Shown: positions 52,559 through 60,562, counted from the first letter of the stretch. The stretch: DNA of 64,000 nucleotides from Amorphus orientalis (GCF_030814015.1 NZ_JAUSUL010000002.1:1364001-1428000), one strand, 5' to 3'. The notes: generated from the sequence alone by a model not told the origin. Made by a program: numbers and translations.

Positions 52559-53158
52559 TTAGCCGACGTTGTGTCGCTTGCGGGTTGCATCGAACGCGCC
52601 TTGCTTGTCCGCTTTCGATGACTTCGGGTCGGTCGTGACCTCACTGAAGGTTTTACCCCTGTACACAACGCCAGCGCCGCCCTTCGGCGTGTTCGCCGCG
52701 ACGCGATCCTTCGACTGGAGAACCTTGATCATCGCCTTCACTTCGGGACGCTTCAGCACCTTTTCATCAGGCACCTTTCCGCCGTTGTAGCGGAACACTG
52801 CGTCCACCTGCTCCGGAGACAGCTGGTGTTCGTAACCGAACGACCGCTTCTCCTCAGACTGAATGATCTTCTGGCCCCACTCGGGGATTTCCTCGCCTTT
52901 GGGCTGCTTGGTAGTGGGCTCCTTTGGCTGCTTCGGCGCCTTGCCTTTGCCTTTGTGCTTGGCAATCGCCTTCTCAGCCTTCTTGAGGCGCTTGATCGCG
53001 TCCTCATGAGAAAGGTCGGCGTAGGGATCATCACCTGGCTCGTCCTCTTCCTCCTCTTCGGATTCATCGGCCTCGTCAGGCTCCTCCTCTGCTTCCTCCT
53101 CTTCCTCGTCGACCTCCTCCTCTTCGGGAAGGTCCTTGTCGATTTCTTGCTCTACCAT
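52559..53158 (-). CDS. Scaffold-like acidic protein
   Basis: 199 residues. The first 60 residues are almost entirely Glu/Asp, followed by a Lys-rich coiled region and a C-terminal basic tail (ADKQGAFDATRKRHNVG). Acidic helical proteins of this size directly before the coat gene are typical scaffolds. An internal TGATATAAT element in the upstream gene (53,315) could transcribe it with the coat gene. Confidence 0.6.
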   Translation of the reverse strand: MVEQEIDKDLPEEEEVDEEEEEAEEEPDEADESEEEEEDEPGDDPYADLSHEDAIKRLKKAEKAIAKHKGKGKAPKQPKEPTTKQPKGEEIPEWGQKIIQSEEKRSFGYEHQLSPEQVDAVFRYNGGKVPDEKVLKRPEVKAMIKVLQSKDRVAANTPKGGAGVVYRGKTFSEVTTDPKSSKADKQGAFDATRKRHNVG

Positions 53159-53244
53159 AATCGCTAAAAGGGTAAACCCGATTTGCTAAAGCGCGGGCTC
53201 GCTCGTGTAATGCGTGGTTATTCTGCCGAACACCCACTAAACGG

Positions 53245-53499
53245 CTAGTCCAACTGCTCATCCTCTGCGCGATGCTCTCGCACACGACTGAGCGGCTGGA
53301 TCAGGTTCTCTTCGATTATATCAGCTGCGCGGTTCGCCGCCTCGACAGCTATGCCCATGTCGACGTTCGAGCCTTTGAGCTGTCGGGTATCGGTGAGGTG
53401 CGCGGTGAGGCGCCGGAGATAGCCGACCAGCACCTCTCCCTCGCTACTCTCAGCGAGTAGCTCGAGGGTCTTCTGCTCCTGTTCGTTACGCTGCAACAT
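53245..53499 (-). CDS. Small head-region protein
   Basis: 84 residues, helical, with VLVGYLRRLTAHLTDTRQLK and an acidic C-terminus. It starts inside the last codons of the portal gene (overlap 14 bases). Unknown family. A TGATATAAT promoter element lies within its coding sequence. Confidence 0.55.
   Translation of the reverse strand: MLQRNEQEQKTLELLAESSEGEVLVGYLRRLTAHLTDTRQLKGSNVDMGIAVEAANRAADIIEENLIQPLSRVREHRAEDEQLD
53315..53323 (-). promoter_or_regulatory. Internal extended -10 promoter before scaffold and coat genes
   Basis: TGATATAAT on the minus strand, inside the 84-residue gene and about 157 bases before the scaffold start. It is an exact member of the phage promoter family. Confidence 0.4.
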
Positions 53500-55258
53500 C
53501 GATTGAAGGGGTTACGGGGCTGCTAGTGGGGACCGGCCGTGCGGGTGCCTGCTGCGGGAGCGCTGGCTGCTGCTGCGGCTTCATGCCGGCGATCATGCGG
53601 AGGTTCTTGCCCGACAGCGCCATGATCTGCTCGAGGACCTTCTCAGACCGAGGATCTCCTGCCTGCTGCAGCGCCTGCCAGAAGGTGACGAGCGTCTGCA
53701 TGTCAGCGCCGACGTTCTCCTGCTCACCGGTGATGATGAGCTTCGTGTGGTATTTCACCTGGTCGTAGAAGCGATCAGGGATGTCGACGACAAGATACGG
53801 CGAACGCGCCAGCTCCTCCCGCAGCTCCGCCTCGATCTCGGCCTTCGACACGACCTTGCCGGCGAACACGTTCTGCGCCTTTCGGTCGTTGACCTGGGTG
53901 TAGATGAAGGCCTCTCGCAGAAGCTCCGCATCCTCATCGGTGTATGCAAACGTGAGCGAGTGCTCCTTGCGGGTCTTCTTCTTAAAGATCTCGACCTGCT
54001 GATTGAAAAAGGCACGCTTCAAGAACAGGCCGAAATTCTCCCGCTTCTTGCCGTAGTGCTTCTGGAGTGTCCGGTCGAGCTGCACCTGTAGGGAGAACGG
54101 CGTGCCGGCTTTCGGGCTTTCGCCGGTCGCCGCCTCGTATGTGAAGGACGTCTTGTCGGCGTTGTTCTCAATTGTCTGGTCCCAGGCATTGAAATCACCG
54201 AGGTGCTGGGTCTGCGTGTTCACGGGGGTGATTTGTCCACCAGGACCGACCTTGATGACGGCGCCGTCCGCCACCTCCTTAGCGAGATTGTTCGCCACCG
54301 CATCGTCAGTTGAGGTGAACATCCGCTTCGCAGCCCAATACATGGACTTCTGACGGAGGTGCGTGGAGACGTTTCTTGCGAGCTGGTTCTGGAACTGGTT
54401 CTCCATCTCACCGACACCCTGCCAGCGGCCATCCTGCCTCTGCCAGTGCGCCTCCTCGTACGGGAAGTCGTCCTCGTCAATGAACTCGGCAAAGACGAGC
54501 GCGCCGTTCTTCTCCTTCTTGTGGATGTCGGTGTTCACGACCGATATGCCGAGGCGCCACTCGTCCCAATCGCCATCCTCTGGCGTCTCGTCATTGGCGA
54601 GCTTGACGTGCGCCGGTGTGATGAGGCCATAGCGCTCATAGACGGCTCCCTGCAGGTCACTCTCCTCCAGCCCGCTCAGGTTCCAGTCTGGGTACGCCTC
54701 CATCTCCTGGGGCGTCATCTGAAGCGCCTCGATCGCGTAGCCGCCACTCATCGCCGCCTTCTTCAGGCTCTCAGCGTTCTGCGTGTTGATGAGGCGGCCG
54801 ATCGGCACGCGCATAATCTCGTCGCCGACACGCTTCCCGACACACGTGCCATACCGCGGCAGGTCGGCGCCCCAGCTGTTGATGACCTGGCCGTAGTCGT
54901 TGTCCTGCACGTACTGCTGGAAGTCGCGCGACATGAGCCACGGGGACCAGAGATCGGAGGTGCTTGGGAGAAACAGGAAATTGGCGATGTCGATGTCGAT
55001 CTGCATCTCCGCCACGTCTGTGCGGAACTTGCCCTCGTTGAGAAAGATTTTTTGGCGCCCCTCGCTGTCGTACTTCCCGCTGCGGAACTGCGAATTGTAG
55101 TACAGGTCGATGAGCGCAACGTTCTCACGCTGACTGAATTCATACGTGAACTCCCGACGCCCCTGCTCCTCAGGCACGACAGTGATTGGAATGCGCTTCG
55201 TGTAGAAGTCTGCAATCTCCTGGCGGATTTGCTTAATGAGATCGCGTTCGCGTTTCAT
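53486..55258 (-). CDS. Portal protein
   Basis: 590 residues. A helical N-terminus (RERDLIKQIRQEIADFYTKR), a long alpha/beta wing region and a C-terminal helical barrel part with MQTLVTFWQALQQAG. Size, and a position between the terminase and scaffold genes, fit a large podovirus-like portal. The ATG at 55258 follows TGATATAAT by only eight bases, so the transcript should be leaderless. It is a key start of the head operon. Confidence 0.8.
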   Translation of the reverse strand: MKRERDLIKQIRQEIADFYTKRIPITVVPEEQGRREFTYEFSQRENVALIDLYYNSQFRSGKYDSEGRQKIFLNEGKFRTDVAEMQIDIDIANFLFLPSTSDLWSPWLMSRDFQQYVQDNDYGQVINSWGADLPRYGTCVGKRVGDEIMRVPIGRLINTQNAESLKKAAMSGGYAIEALQMTPQEMEAYPDWNLSGLEESDLQGAVYERYGLITPAHVKLANDETPEDGDWDEWRLGISVVNTDIHKKEKNGALVFAEFIDEDDFPYEEAHWQRQDGRWQGVGEMENQFQNQLARNVSTHLRQKSMYWAAKRMFTSTDDAVANNLAKEVADGAVIKVGPGGQITPVNTQTQHLGDFNAWDQTIENNADKTSFTYEAATGESPKAGTPFSLQVQLDRTLQKHYGKKRENFGLFLKRAFFNQQVEIFKKKTRKEHSLTFAYTDEDAELLREAFIYTQVNDRKAQNVFAGKVVSKAEIEAELREELARSPYLVVDIPDRFYDQVKYHTKLIITGEQENVGADMQTLVTFWQALQQAGDPRSEKVLEQIMALSGKNLRMIAGMKPQQQPALPQQAPARPVPTSSPVTPSIDVAA

Positions 55259-55266
55259 GCATTGAA

Positions 55267-55275
55267 ATTATATCA
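55267..55275 (-). promoter_or_regulatory. Extended -10 promoter of the portal gene
   Basis: TGATATAAT on the minus strand, ending eight bases before the portal ATG. No -35 box is visible. It predicts a leaderless mRNA. Confidence 0.65.
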
Positions 55276-55280
55276 CGCGC

Positions 55281-56162
55281 TTACCGACCAAGATGGTAGC
55301 GGTTACGCGTCGTACCTGAATAGTGTACCGAGTGCCACTCGTTGGGGTCACGATCCTCGGCGTGGAGGTATGGCAGTATTCTCGCATTTTCAGGCGGGTA
55401 CCGCTTCAGCATCCGGCCCATGAAGACGTTGCCGGTCGTATCCACAGCCTCCCCGAGGTCGGCGGGTGAGAGCGCAGCCAGCTCGTCGATGCAGTGACGG
55501 AGAAATGGGATACCCTTCGCCGCGGCCATCACCGGCGCGGCGTTCTCAGCGTCGTAGCGAGCAAGCAAGAGCCGCTCATGAGCCGTCGGCTCTCTGGTCC
55601 CGATCTTCGCCAGCAGCGCCACATGATGTTCGGTATAGAGGTGGCCCGTATTCAGCGCGAACAGCTCAATGTCGCCGTGGAATGGGTCATCCTCGTCAAT
55701 GCTGCGGAGACATACCGAGTCCGCACCTGGCATGTAGCCGCCCTCCTCATAGAGGATCTCGTATCGGATTATGTCGGCAATGACGTGCCACGCAAACAGC
55801 GTCGCCTTCTCGCCACGAAACACCTTGCCACGGGCAGATGCGAACGTGTCCTGCCCAAGCTGCTTGAGGGTGAACCCGCGTGCCAGATGGCTCTCTAGTG
55901 ATTGTCGGCTAATGAGGATCTCTTTGCCATCATCACGGACCACCGTCGCGACATCAGCGCATTGCCCCTCCACCTCCTCAGTGTAGCGGCGCACATACTC
56001 ATCGATGAGGTGTTGGTTCTTCCACGTCCTGCCAAACACACGTTCGTTATCCCACAGCTCGTAGCGCCATGTGGGGTTCAGTTCCCGCCACGTGTCCATC
56101 CACTTAGTCGGGGGCGGCAGCGGTCCGATCCACACCTGATGAATGATTTTCGGTATTTTCAT
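55281..56162 (-). CDS. GT32-type glycosyltransferase with an inserted module
   Basis: 293 residues. The N-terminus KIPKIIHQVWIGPLPPP is the GT32/OCH1-like signature, and IIRYEILYEEGGYMPGADSV near residue 131 is the core sugar-nucleotide region. The DxD motif expected there reads Ala-Asp-Ser, so it is degenerate. Residues 66-110 are an insertion not usual in the family; residues 70-103 closely match a module in the SAP protein at 49,979-50,446. It lies between TerL and portal. Modification of the virion or host surface sugars is inferred. Confidence 0.7.
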   Translation of the reverse strand: MKIPKIIHQVWIGPLPPPTKWMDTWRELNPTWRYELWDNERVFGRTWKNQHLIDEYVRRYTEEVEGQCADVATVVRDDGKEILISRQSLESHLARGFTLKQLGQDTFASARGKVFRGEKATLFAWHVIADIIRYEILYEEGGYMPGADSVCLRSIDEDDPFHGDIELFALNTGHLYTEHHVALLAKIGTREPTAHERLLLARYDAENAAPVMAAAKGIPFLRHCIDELAALSPADLGEAVDTTGNVFMGRMLKRYPPENARILPYLHAEDRDPNEWHSVHYSGTTRNRYHLGR

Positions 56163-56164
56163 AG

Positions 56165-57622
56165 TTAGTCGAGTTCGGGGTTGGCTCCAGCAGGTGACGG
56201 GCGGCGCTCACGATTCAGAATGATTGTCACCGGATCCTGTGCCTTCTTCACCACGTCCTTGCCTTGCAGCTCGAATAGCATGCGCATCATCAAGATGTCC
56301 GCAAAATCAGGCGATCGACCAAGGCGCTCTTTGATATCGCTCTTCGGGATGACCGCGTGCTTCGTGCTTTGCCCCGACATGTCCACACTTAGTATGTGAT
56401 CGAGTTCCTCTTCCAGATCGCTGAGTGCGCGCTCCTCGGTGTAGCCCTCGATGTTTGACTTAAAATATCGCAGGTCAATCGACATGAGGTGACCATTTAC
56501 CAGTTCTGCGAGCCGGAAGTAACACTGTGACCTCAGGTTGGCGAAGTTGGCGGCCACCATTTTTCCAGTCAGACTATCGACTATCTCCAGCGGGCGAGAT
56601 CCGCCCAAAAACCCCTTAGTACCGCGCAAATTGTCAACCACACCGCCACCAACCCCATCTTCGTCTGACAGGATGTGCGAGAACGGGATGCGGCTTTCCG
56701 CTGCCTGGTCCTTGATCTGCTTGGTCGTGACCTCGATACCCTGGTATGTGTTGACGGTAAGGCCTACCAAACACAGGCCTTCAAACTCTCCGAGCACGAT
56801 CTTATCTCCACCGAACCGTGCGATGTCGTTGATCAGAAATCGGTTTGTTCCCGCATCGATTGTGTTCGTCTTCAAGTCGAGGATCGCGTCGTAGTCCATG
56901 AGCCGGTTCGGGTCGGCGTCGTAGTCAAAGTTACCGTACAGAAGCCGCTCCCGTGTCACCTTGTCAGCACGCTTCAGGTTTTCGATATAGGCATCCGGCA
57001 GGTGTGGATTGTCTCCTGGTAGTGCGCGGATGAACTGGCGGTGGGGCGGAAGCACACCCTCCTTCCACGGCTTATAATAATTGCGATGAACGTGTCCCTT
57101 ATTCGGGTTAAACGTCTCCAACCAAAAGGGCTTCACCTCCAGTCCGTCCAGCTTGTTGTGCCGACCAACACGCGTCTTCAGGATAGCAATCCCCTTCTCA
57201 GGGCTTTCGTTACTCTCCTCCGCCCACGCCCACGTGAGGTTCAGCGAACCAAACCGCGTAAACTCTGGATCTTGTGGGGATGCCGCCATGTCGAGCAGCA
57301 AAACCTCCGAACCGTTCGCGAAGCGAATGATGTTGTCCTTGGCATCGTAAGTGTAGTCCGAGCCAAGGTCGTATCCGATCTCCGCGAAGATCGTGAACAT
57401 CTCCGCAAGAGTAGTGATTCTAAGCGTCTTCAGCTCCTTTCGGCCAATTGCACCTCGCGATGTTGGGTACTTTTCAGCGATGGCAATAGCGAGGTAGCAG
57501 CCTAGTCGGGTCTTTCCGCCTCCAGCGGCACCGCCGTAGCCCAGCTCGGTTACACTTTCGCTTTCATAAACTTCCCACGCCTCAGATTGCTTAGGAAGCA
57601 GTTGTATCTTTGCGGTGCTCAG
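56165..57622 (-). CDS. Terminase large subunit
   Basis: About 485 residues. The ATG frame from 57400 lacks the ATPase P-loop, which is coded upstream in the same frame: GYGGAAGGGKTRLGCYL is the Walker A, preceded by LLPKQSEAW, the usual adenine-binding region. No ATG or GTG exists upstream before an in-frame TAA at about 57,636, so a CTG at 57622 (in AAAAGGCTTCTG) is a plausible start. WAWAEESNE-like acidic residues and the C-terminal nuclease Asp residues (NDIARFGGDK, SDEDGVGGG) follow. It overlaps terS by 32 bases. Confidence 0.85.
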   Translation of the reverse strand: MSTAKIQLLPKQSEAWEVYESESVTELGYGGAAGGGKTRLGCYLAIAIAEKYPTSRGAIGRKELKTLRITTLAEMFTIFAEIGYDLGSDYTYDAKDNIIRFANGSEVLLLDMAASPQDPEFTRFGSLNLTWAWAEESNESPEKGIAILKTRVGRHNKLDGLEVKPFWLETFNPNKGHVHRNYYKPWKEGVLPPHRQFIRALPGDNPHLPDAYIENLKRADKVTRERLLYGNFDYDADPNRLMDYDAILDLKTNTIDAGTNRFLINDIARFGGDKIVLGEFEGLCLVGLTVNTYQGIEVTTKQIKDQAAESRIPFSHILSDEDGVGGGVVDNLRGTKGFLGGSRPLEIVDSLTGKMVAANFANLRSQCYFRLAELVNGHLMSIDLRYFKSNIEGYTEERALSDLEEELDHILSVDMSGQSTKHAVIPKSDIKERLGRSPDFADILMMRMLFELQGKDVVKKAQDPVTIILNRERRPSPAGANPELD

Positions 57623-57875
57623 AAGCCTTTTGAATAATTATCGTCTTGATACCCTCACCGTCTGGACCACTATGCTCATTCAGACGCGGCAAAATGTTTG
57701 TGGATAGCTTTAAGATGAGGGCCTTCTTAAATTCCTTATCGTCCTTGTACTCTTTGCTATTTCCTTCAAGTATTTCCTTTATTTGCGTCAGCGCGAGGGA
57801 GCGCACTGAAGCCGCCAGCTCTCTATCCTGAAAACTCTTTCCTCCCTTTCCTGTTCCACTTGACTGCTTCGCCAT
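57591..57875 (-). CDS. Terminase small subunit-like protein
   Basis: 94 residues, just upstream of and overlapping terL. It is basic and helical with DDKEFKKALILKLSTNILPR and ends KDTTAS. This size and position fit a terminase small subunit, although the sequence is too diverged for a family match. No Shine-Dalgarno is seen; the leader after the TGATATAAT promoter is about 25 bases. Confidence 0.6.
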   Translation of the reverse strand: MAKQSSGTGKGGKSFQDRELAASVRSLALTQIKEILEGNSKEYKDDKEFKKALILKLSTNILPRLNEHSGPDGEGIKTIIIQKASEHRKDTTAS

Positions 57876-57907
57876 AAGAGGGGCAACAAACTTGACGCCT
57901 TAGTAAT

Positions 57908-57916
57908 ATTATATCA
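57908..57916 (-). promoter_or_regulatory. Extended -10 promoter of the terminase genes
   Basis: TGATATAAT on the minus strand. Its TGA is also the stop codon of the Stealth-like gene. It reads into terS and terL. Confidence 0.6.
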
Positions 57917-58585
57917 CGCTTCGTACACCGATCGCTCTGGAAAGCGTGCGTGTAGGTAGGACTTGAACGACTGCCTCTTTATCATCGCATTCGATGACGA
58001 CAGGTAGTCTGTCTCAGTGATCTCCTGCCCCACTTTGTGCTTCTTCACGTCATCACGCTTCCGTCCACCGGACCTGTATAGGTTGTGGTAGACGGTGCGC
58101 ATCATGTACTCACGTCCGTCGAAGCGATCGACCATCTCCAACAGCTTTCTCTTGTTGTAGACGGTTGGCACGTGCAGTTCGTAGAACTTCGGCCGCGTGA
58201 TCCCAAGGCTTTGAAGTAGCTCCCTGGTCGACACCATCAGCTCCCAATAGGCGCGGCGGTGCGGGAACGTGGCCATGAAGGCGTCCATGTCGCCCTGGTG
58301 CATGGGGGCGACCGTTTCCTGTGGCGAGAGCACATAGAAGTCGTCGTTCATGAGAATGAAGTCGTCCGAGACGCGCTCATCTCGTGCCGCTGCCAATATG
58401 TTGGCTCGCGCATTGGCGTACTTGGTGTCGCGCTGAGGGAGCGAAATGTGGGTCACGTTGCGGACCCACGGCTGTATCTCGCCTGCGATAAAGACGCTGT
58501 CGTGGGGGAGGTTCACGAGCGACCGGAGGGAATAGCGCAGTTCCCGATTGTGACCGGCTCGCCTCAGTGGATAGACGATGTCCAT
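57914..58585 (-). CDS. Stealth-type glycosyl-phosphotransferase-like protein
   Basis: 223 residues. DIVYPLRRAG followed by ELRYSLRSLVNLP and then DDFILMNDDFYVL matches the conserved regions of Stealth (capsule-type sugar-phosphate transferase) proteins, which occur in phages as well. The expected N-terminal and C-terminal extensions are absent, so it is a short form. A TGGTATGAT promoter lies 12 bases before the ATG. With the GT32 gene it brackets the terminase genes. Confidence 0.65.
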   Translation of the reverse strand: MDIVYPLRRAGHNRELRYSLRSLVNLPHDSVFIAGEIQPWVRNVTHISLPQRDTKYANARANILAAARDERVSDDFILMNDDFYVLSPQETVAPMHQGDMDAFMATFPHRRAYWELMVSTRELLQSLGITRPKFYELHVPTVYNKRKLLEMVDRFDGREYMMRTVYHNLYRSGGRKRDDVKKHKVGQEITETDYLSSSNAMIKRQSFKSYLHARFPERSVYEA

Positions 58586-58597
58586 AAGACACCGCCA

Positions 58598-58606
58598 TCA
58601 TACCAT
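58598..58606 (-). promoter_or_regulatory. Extended -10 promoter of the Stealth-like gene
   Basis: TGGTATGAT on the minus strand, 12 bases before the ATG at 58,585; a very short leader is predicted. It is a looser relative of the TGATATAAT family. Confidence 0.4.
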
Positions 58607-58612
58607 GCAGAC

Positions 58613-58751
58613 TGAAGCGTGCGGAATCGAACCGCAGCCACCGCAAGCAAGTCCCAGACATCATGCGCCGGAATTTCACCGGCCAGGGAATCGAACTCCT
58701 GTTGCTTGTCGCCCCACACTACGGAGCAGATGGCGCACCTACCGCTTCAGC
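58613..58751 (-). ncRNA. tRNA-like folded element
   Basis: On the minus strand an eight-pair outer stem (CTGAAGCG with CGCTTCAG) is followed at its 3' side by a perfect T-arm (TGCGG-TTCGATT-CCGCA), exactly as in a tRNA. Inside are a seven-pair stem (CAAGCAA and TTGCTTG), a five-pair hairpin with a seven-base loop (GCCGG-TGAAATT-CCGGC) and a second degenerate T-like arm. At 139 bases it is too long for a tRNA and too short for a normal tmRNA. It has no standard anticodon arm. Confidence 0.4.
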
Positions 58752-58757
58752 TGTGAT

Positions 58758-58786
58758 TGTATCAGACAGCGGCTTTACGTATTCTT
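58758..58786 (+). promoter_or_regulatory. Promoter of the 58,812 cargo gene
   Basis: TTGTAT (58,758-58,763), a 17-base spacer and TATTCT (58,781-58,786), with a start codon 26 bases later. It is a conventional -35/-10 promoter, unlike the virion gene promoters. Confidence 0.55.
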
Positions 58787-58811
58787 CTCTCCGGGGAATG
58801 GGGAGCGTGAC

Positions 58812-59507
58812 ATGATTGGGGCTATTGCGAAGACAGCGCGTGGCGAAAGACCACTCGGAGTAACTTACTGGCTCTGGTACATCGTCCCAGGCATTCCGAT
58901 CGTCATCATCGATGCGGTTTCGATTGCGCTTTCCGAGGAATATCCGGAAATAATCTACTGGAACGCATTTGCGTTTTGGGCCGCCTTCATACTGCTGCTG
59001 ACAGCAAAGGCCTTTCTGGTCTACCTGATCGGATACGGAGTCATCCTTTCCGCTCGCAAACGCAAACCGACCGGTTTCTGGGGCTGGATCGCGATCATTA
59101 TCGTTGTAATAAATATGATCCGGCTTCCGGTTTCGTACTACACCTCGCTGATGACCGCCTTTGAACCGCCTGACCCTAGCGACGCACAGAGTGTCCGTGT
59201 CTATCAGGAACAGATGCTCCGACAAGCTAGGGCGCAGACCTCTCTTCCAAAACAAATCGATTCAGTGACCACCCTGGAGGGATTCACTTTCGATGGATTG
59301 ACCTTCGTCTACCAGTACGCCCTCGACGAGGAGTTTGGTGATCGACTGGACATCGAACGCCTGAAGACACATCGCCTTCCGGAACTCTGCAAAACATTTG
59401 CATCCATGCAAACCGATGGCGTGTTGGAGCGCGTCCGCTACGAGTATTCACTCCACGGAGAGACGGTTTCGATGACGATCGATCAGAGCGATTGCGACGG
59501 AAAATAA
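58812..59507 (+). CDS. Cargo membrane protein, opposite strand
   Basis: 231 residues from the ATG at 58812, with GGGGAG upstream. Three membrane helices in the first 115 residues (YWLWYIVPGIPIVIIDAVSI, FAFWAAFILLLTAKAFLVYL, WGWIAIIIVVINMIRLPV), then a soluble extracytoplasmic or cytosolic domain of about 110 residues with two Cys. It has its own promoter and a shared terminator hairpin, and reads against phage transcription. No family recognised. Confidence 0.6.
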   Translation: MIGAIAKTARGERPLGVTYWLWYIVPGIPIVIIDAVSIALSEEYPEIIYWNAFAFWAAFILLLTAKAFLVYLIGYGVILSARKRKPTGFWGWIAIIIVVINMIRLPVSYYTSLMTAFEPPDPSDAQSVRVYQEQMLRQARAQTSLPKQIDSVTTLEGFTFDGLTFVYQYALDEEFGDRLDIERLKTHRLPELCKTFASMQTDGVLERVRYEYSLHGETVSMTIDQSDCDGK

Positions 59508-59526
59508 AGCCCCTCTATGAGGGGCT
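59508..59526. terminator. Convergent terminator
   Basis: AGCCCCTC pairs with GAGGGGCT around TAT. On the minus strand TTTATTTT follows. The stop of ardC lies inside the hairpin and the cargo gene stop lies just before it. Confidence 0.7.
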
Positions 59527-60363
59527 AAGGTACTCCACCGCGTCCTGCGCTCGGGCAGCAGCCGTGAAGATGGCCTTCTTGTCGCGCTTCAGCACGTCGA
59601 GCCAGTTGGCCAGATACGAGGCGTGATCGTCCCGCACCTCCGGCGTGATAGAGAGCTTGGCACACAGGAACGCAGCACCCAGCTCCGCAACCAACTCCTC
59701 CATGGCGTACCGGTCACTGCCGAAACGCCCTGTGAGGTCACGAGCGAGCCGATGTGGCGCGCCCGTCCAGTGGGTCAGCTCGTGCGAGAGCACACCGTAG
59801 AAGGCCTCCGTCCGGCTCCTGGTCTCCGTATCGAAGAACCGATCGCCGTCCGGCATGTGGATCTCGTCGAGCGAGGGCACGTAGCAGGCACGCCCACCGC
59901 CCTCCTTGATGGTAGCGCCCGTCGACTGAACGAACGCATCCACCGCCTCGAGGCGCTCAAGGGGAGACATTTCGGGACGAGTGGGTGCCTCGTAGCCGTC
60001 GACCTGGCAGGCGTTGAACACCGCACTCCATTTGATGACGTGCCTGGTCTGCTCCTCGCCTTGGTCATCCTCGTAGCGAACCGCCTTGTAGAAGACGATG
60101 AGGGAGGACTTCTCGCCCTTTCTGACCTGGCAGCCAGCCTCCTTCCATTGTTTGTAGGTGCCCCACTGGGCCTCATCGAAGCCGCGGAGCTGAGCGACGC
60201 ACCAGAGCGAAAGGATGTTCACGCCCTGATACTGCTTGCCGCTGACAGCGTTCTCCGGCAGCTGCCCGCCGAAACGGTGCCAAGGCATCTGCATTTCGGC
60301 CGGATTGGCCTCGATCGCGTCGACGATCGTCTGAGTCACGTGCTGGTATATGTCAAAAGACAT
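59515..60363 (-). CDS. ArdC-like antirestriction protein
   Basis: 282 residues. The N-terminal ssDNA-binding part is present (IVDAIEANPAEMQMPWHRFG, VSGKQYQGVNILSLW). The C-terminal zincin metallopeptidase-like part carries SHELTHWTG and, downstream, the Glu helix AMEELVAELGAAFLCAK. ArdC proteins protect incoming plasmid DNA from host restriction. A strong GGAGGTGA ribosome site precedes the ATG, unlike the virion genes. It forms part of a plasmid-like early module. Confidence 0.88.
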   Translation of the reverse strand: MSFDIYQHVTQTIVDAIEANPAEMQMPWHRFGGQLPENAVSGKQYQGVNILSLWCVAQLRGFDEAQWGTYKQWKEAGCQVRKGEKSSLIVFYKAVRYEDDQGEEQTRHVIKWSAVFNACQVDGYEAPTRPEMSPLERLEAVDAFVQSTGATIKEGGGRACYVPSLDEIHMPDGDRFFDTETRSRTEAFYGVLSHELTHWTGAPHRLARDLTGRFGSDRYAMEELVAELGAAFLCAKLSITPEVRDDHASYLANWLDVLKRDKKAIFTAAARAQDAVEYLSPS

Positions 60364-60438
60364 GTCTCACCTCCTCTGACAGCCAACGGAATGCGGGCTG
60401 TGGAGAGGAGGCGAGGCTCTGGGGCCATTGTACCAAAA

Positions 60439-60464
60439 AGCCCCCCGTCTCAGGACGGAGGGCT
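60439..60464 (-). terminator. Leftward terminator before ardC
   Basis: AGCCC and CCGTC pair with GACGG and GGGCT around a short loop; on the minus strand TTTTT follows. It separates the 60,563 gene from ardC. Confidence 0.7.
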
Positions 60465-60562
60465 AATTGGATACGACCCGAGGATCTGAAGACTGGTGAC
60501 CTGGTCAGTGACCGTACGGCGCGACCGCCGTGCCGGACTCCGATCGATGGATCAACCTGACG

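Noticed and set aside
58377-58679. 100-codon minus-strand frame with an upstream AGGAG over the tRNA-like element
   Set aside because: It overlaps the Stealth-like gene in another frame and has no family features; the folded RNA explains the sequence better.
58613-58751. Ordinary tRNA or tmRNA gene
   Set aside because: No normal anticodon arm or D arm is seen, no CCA is coded, and the length suits neither class.
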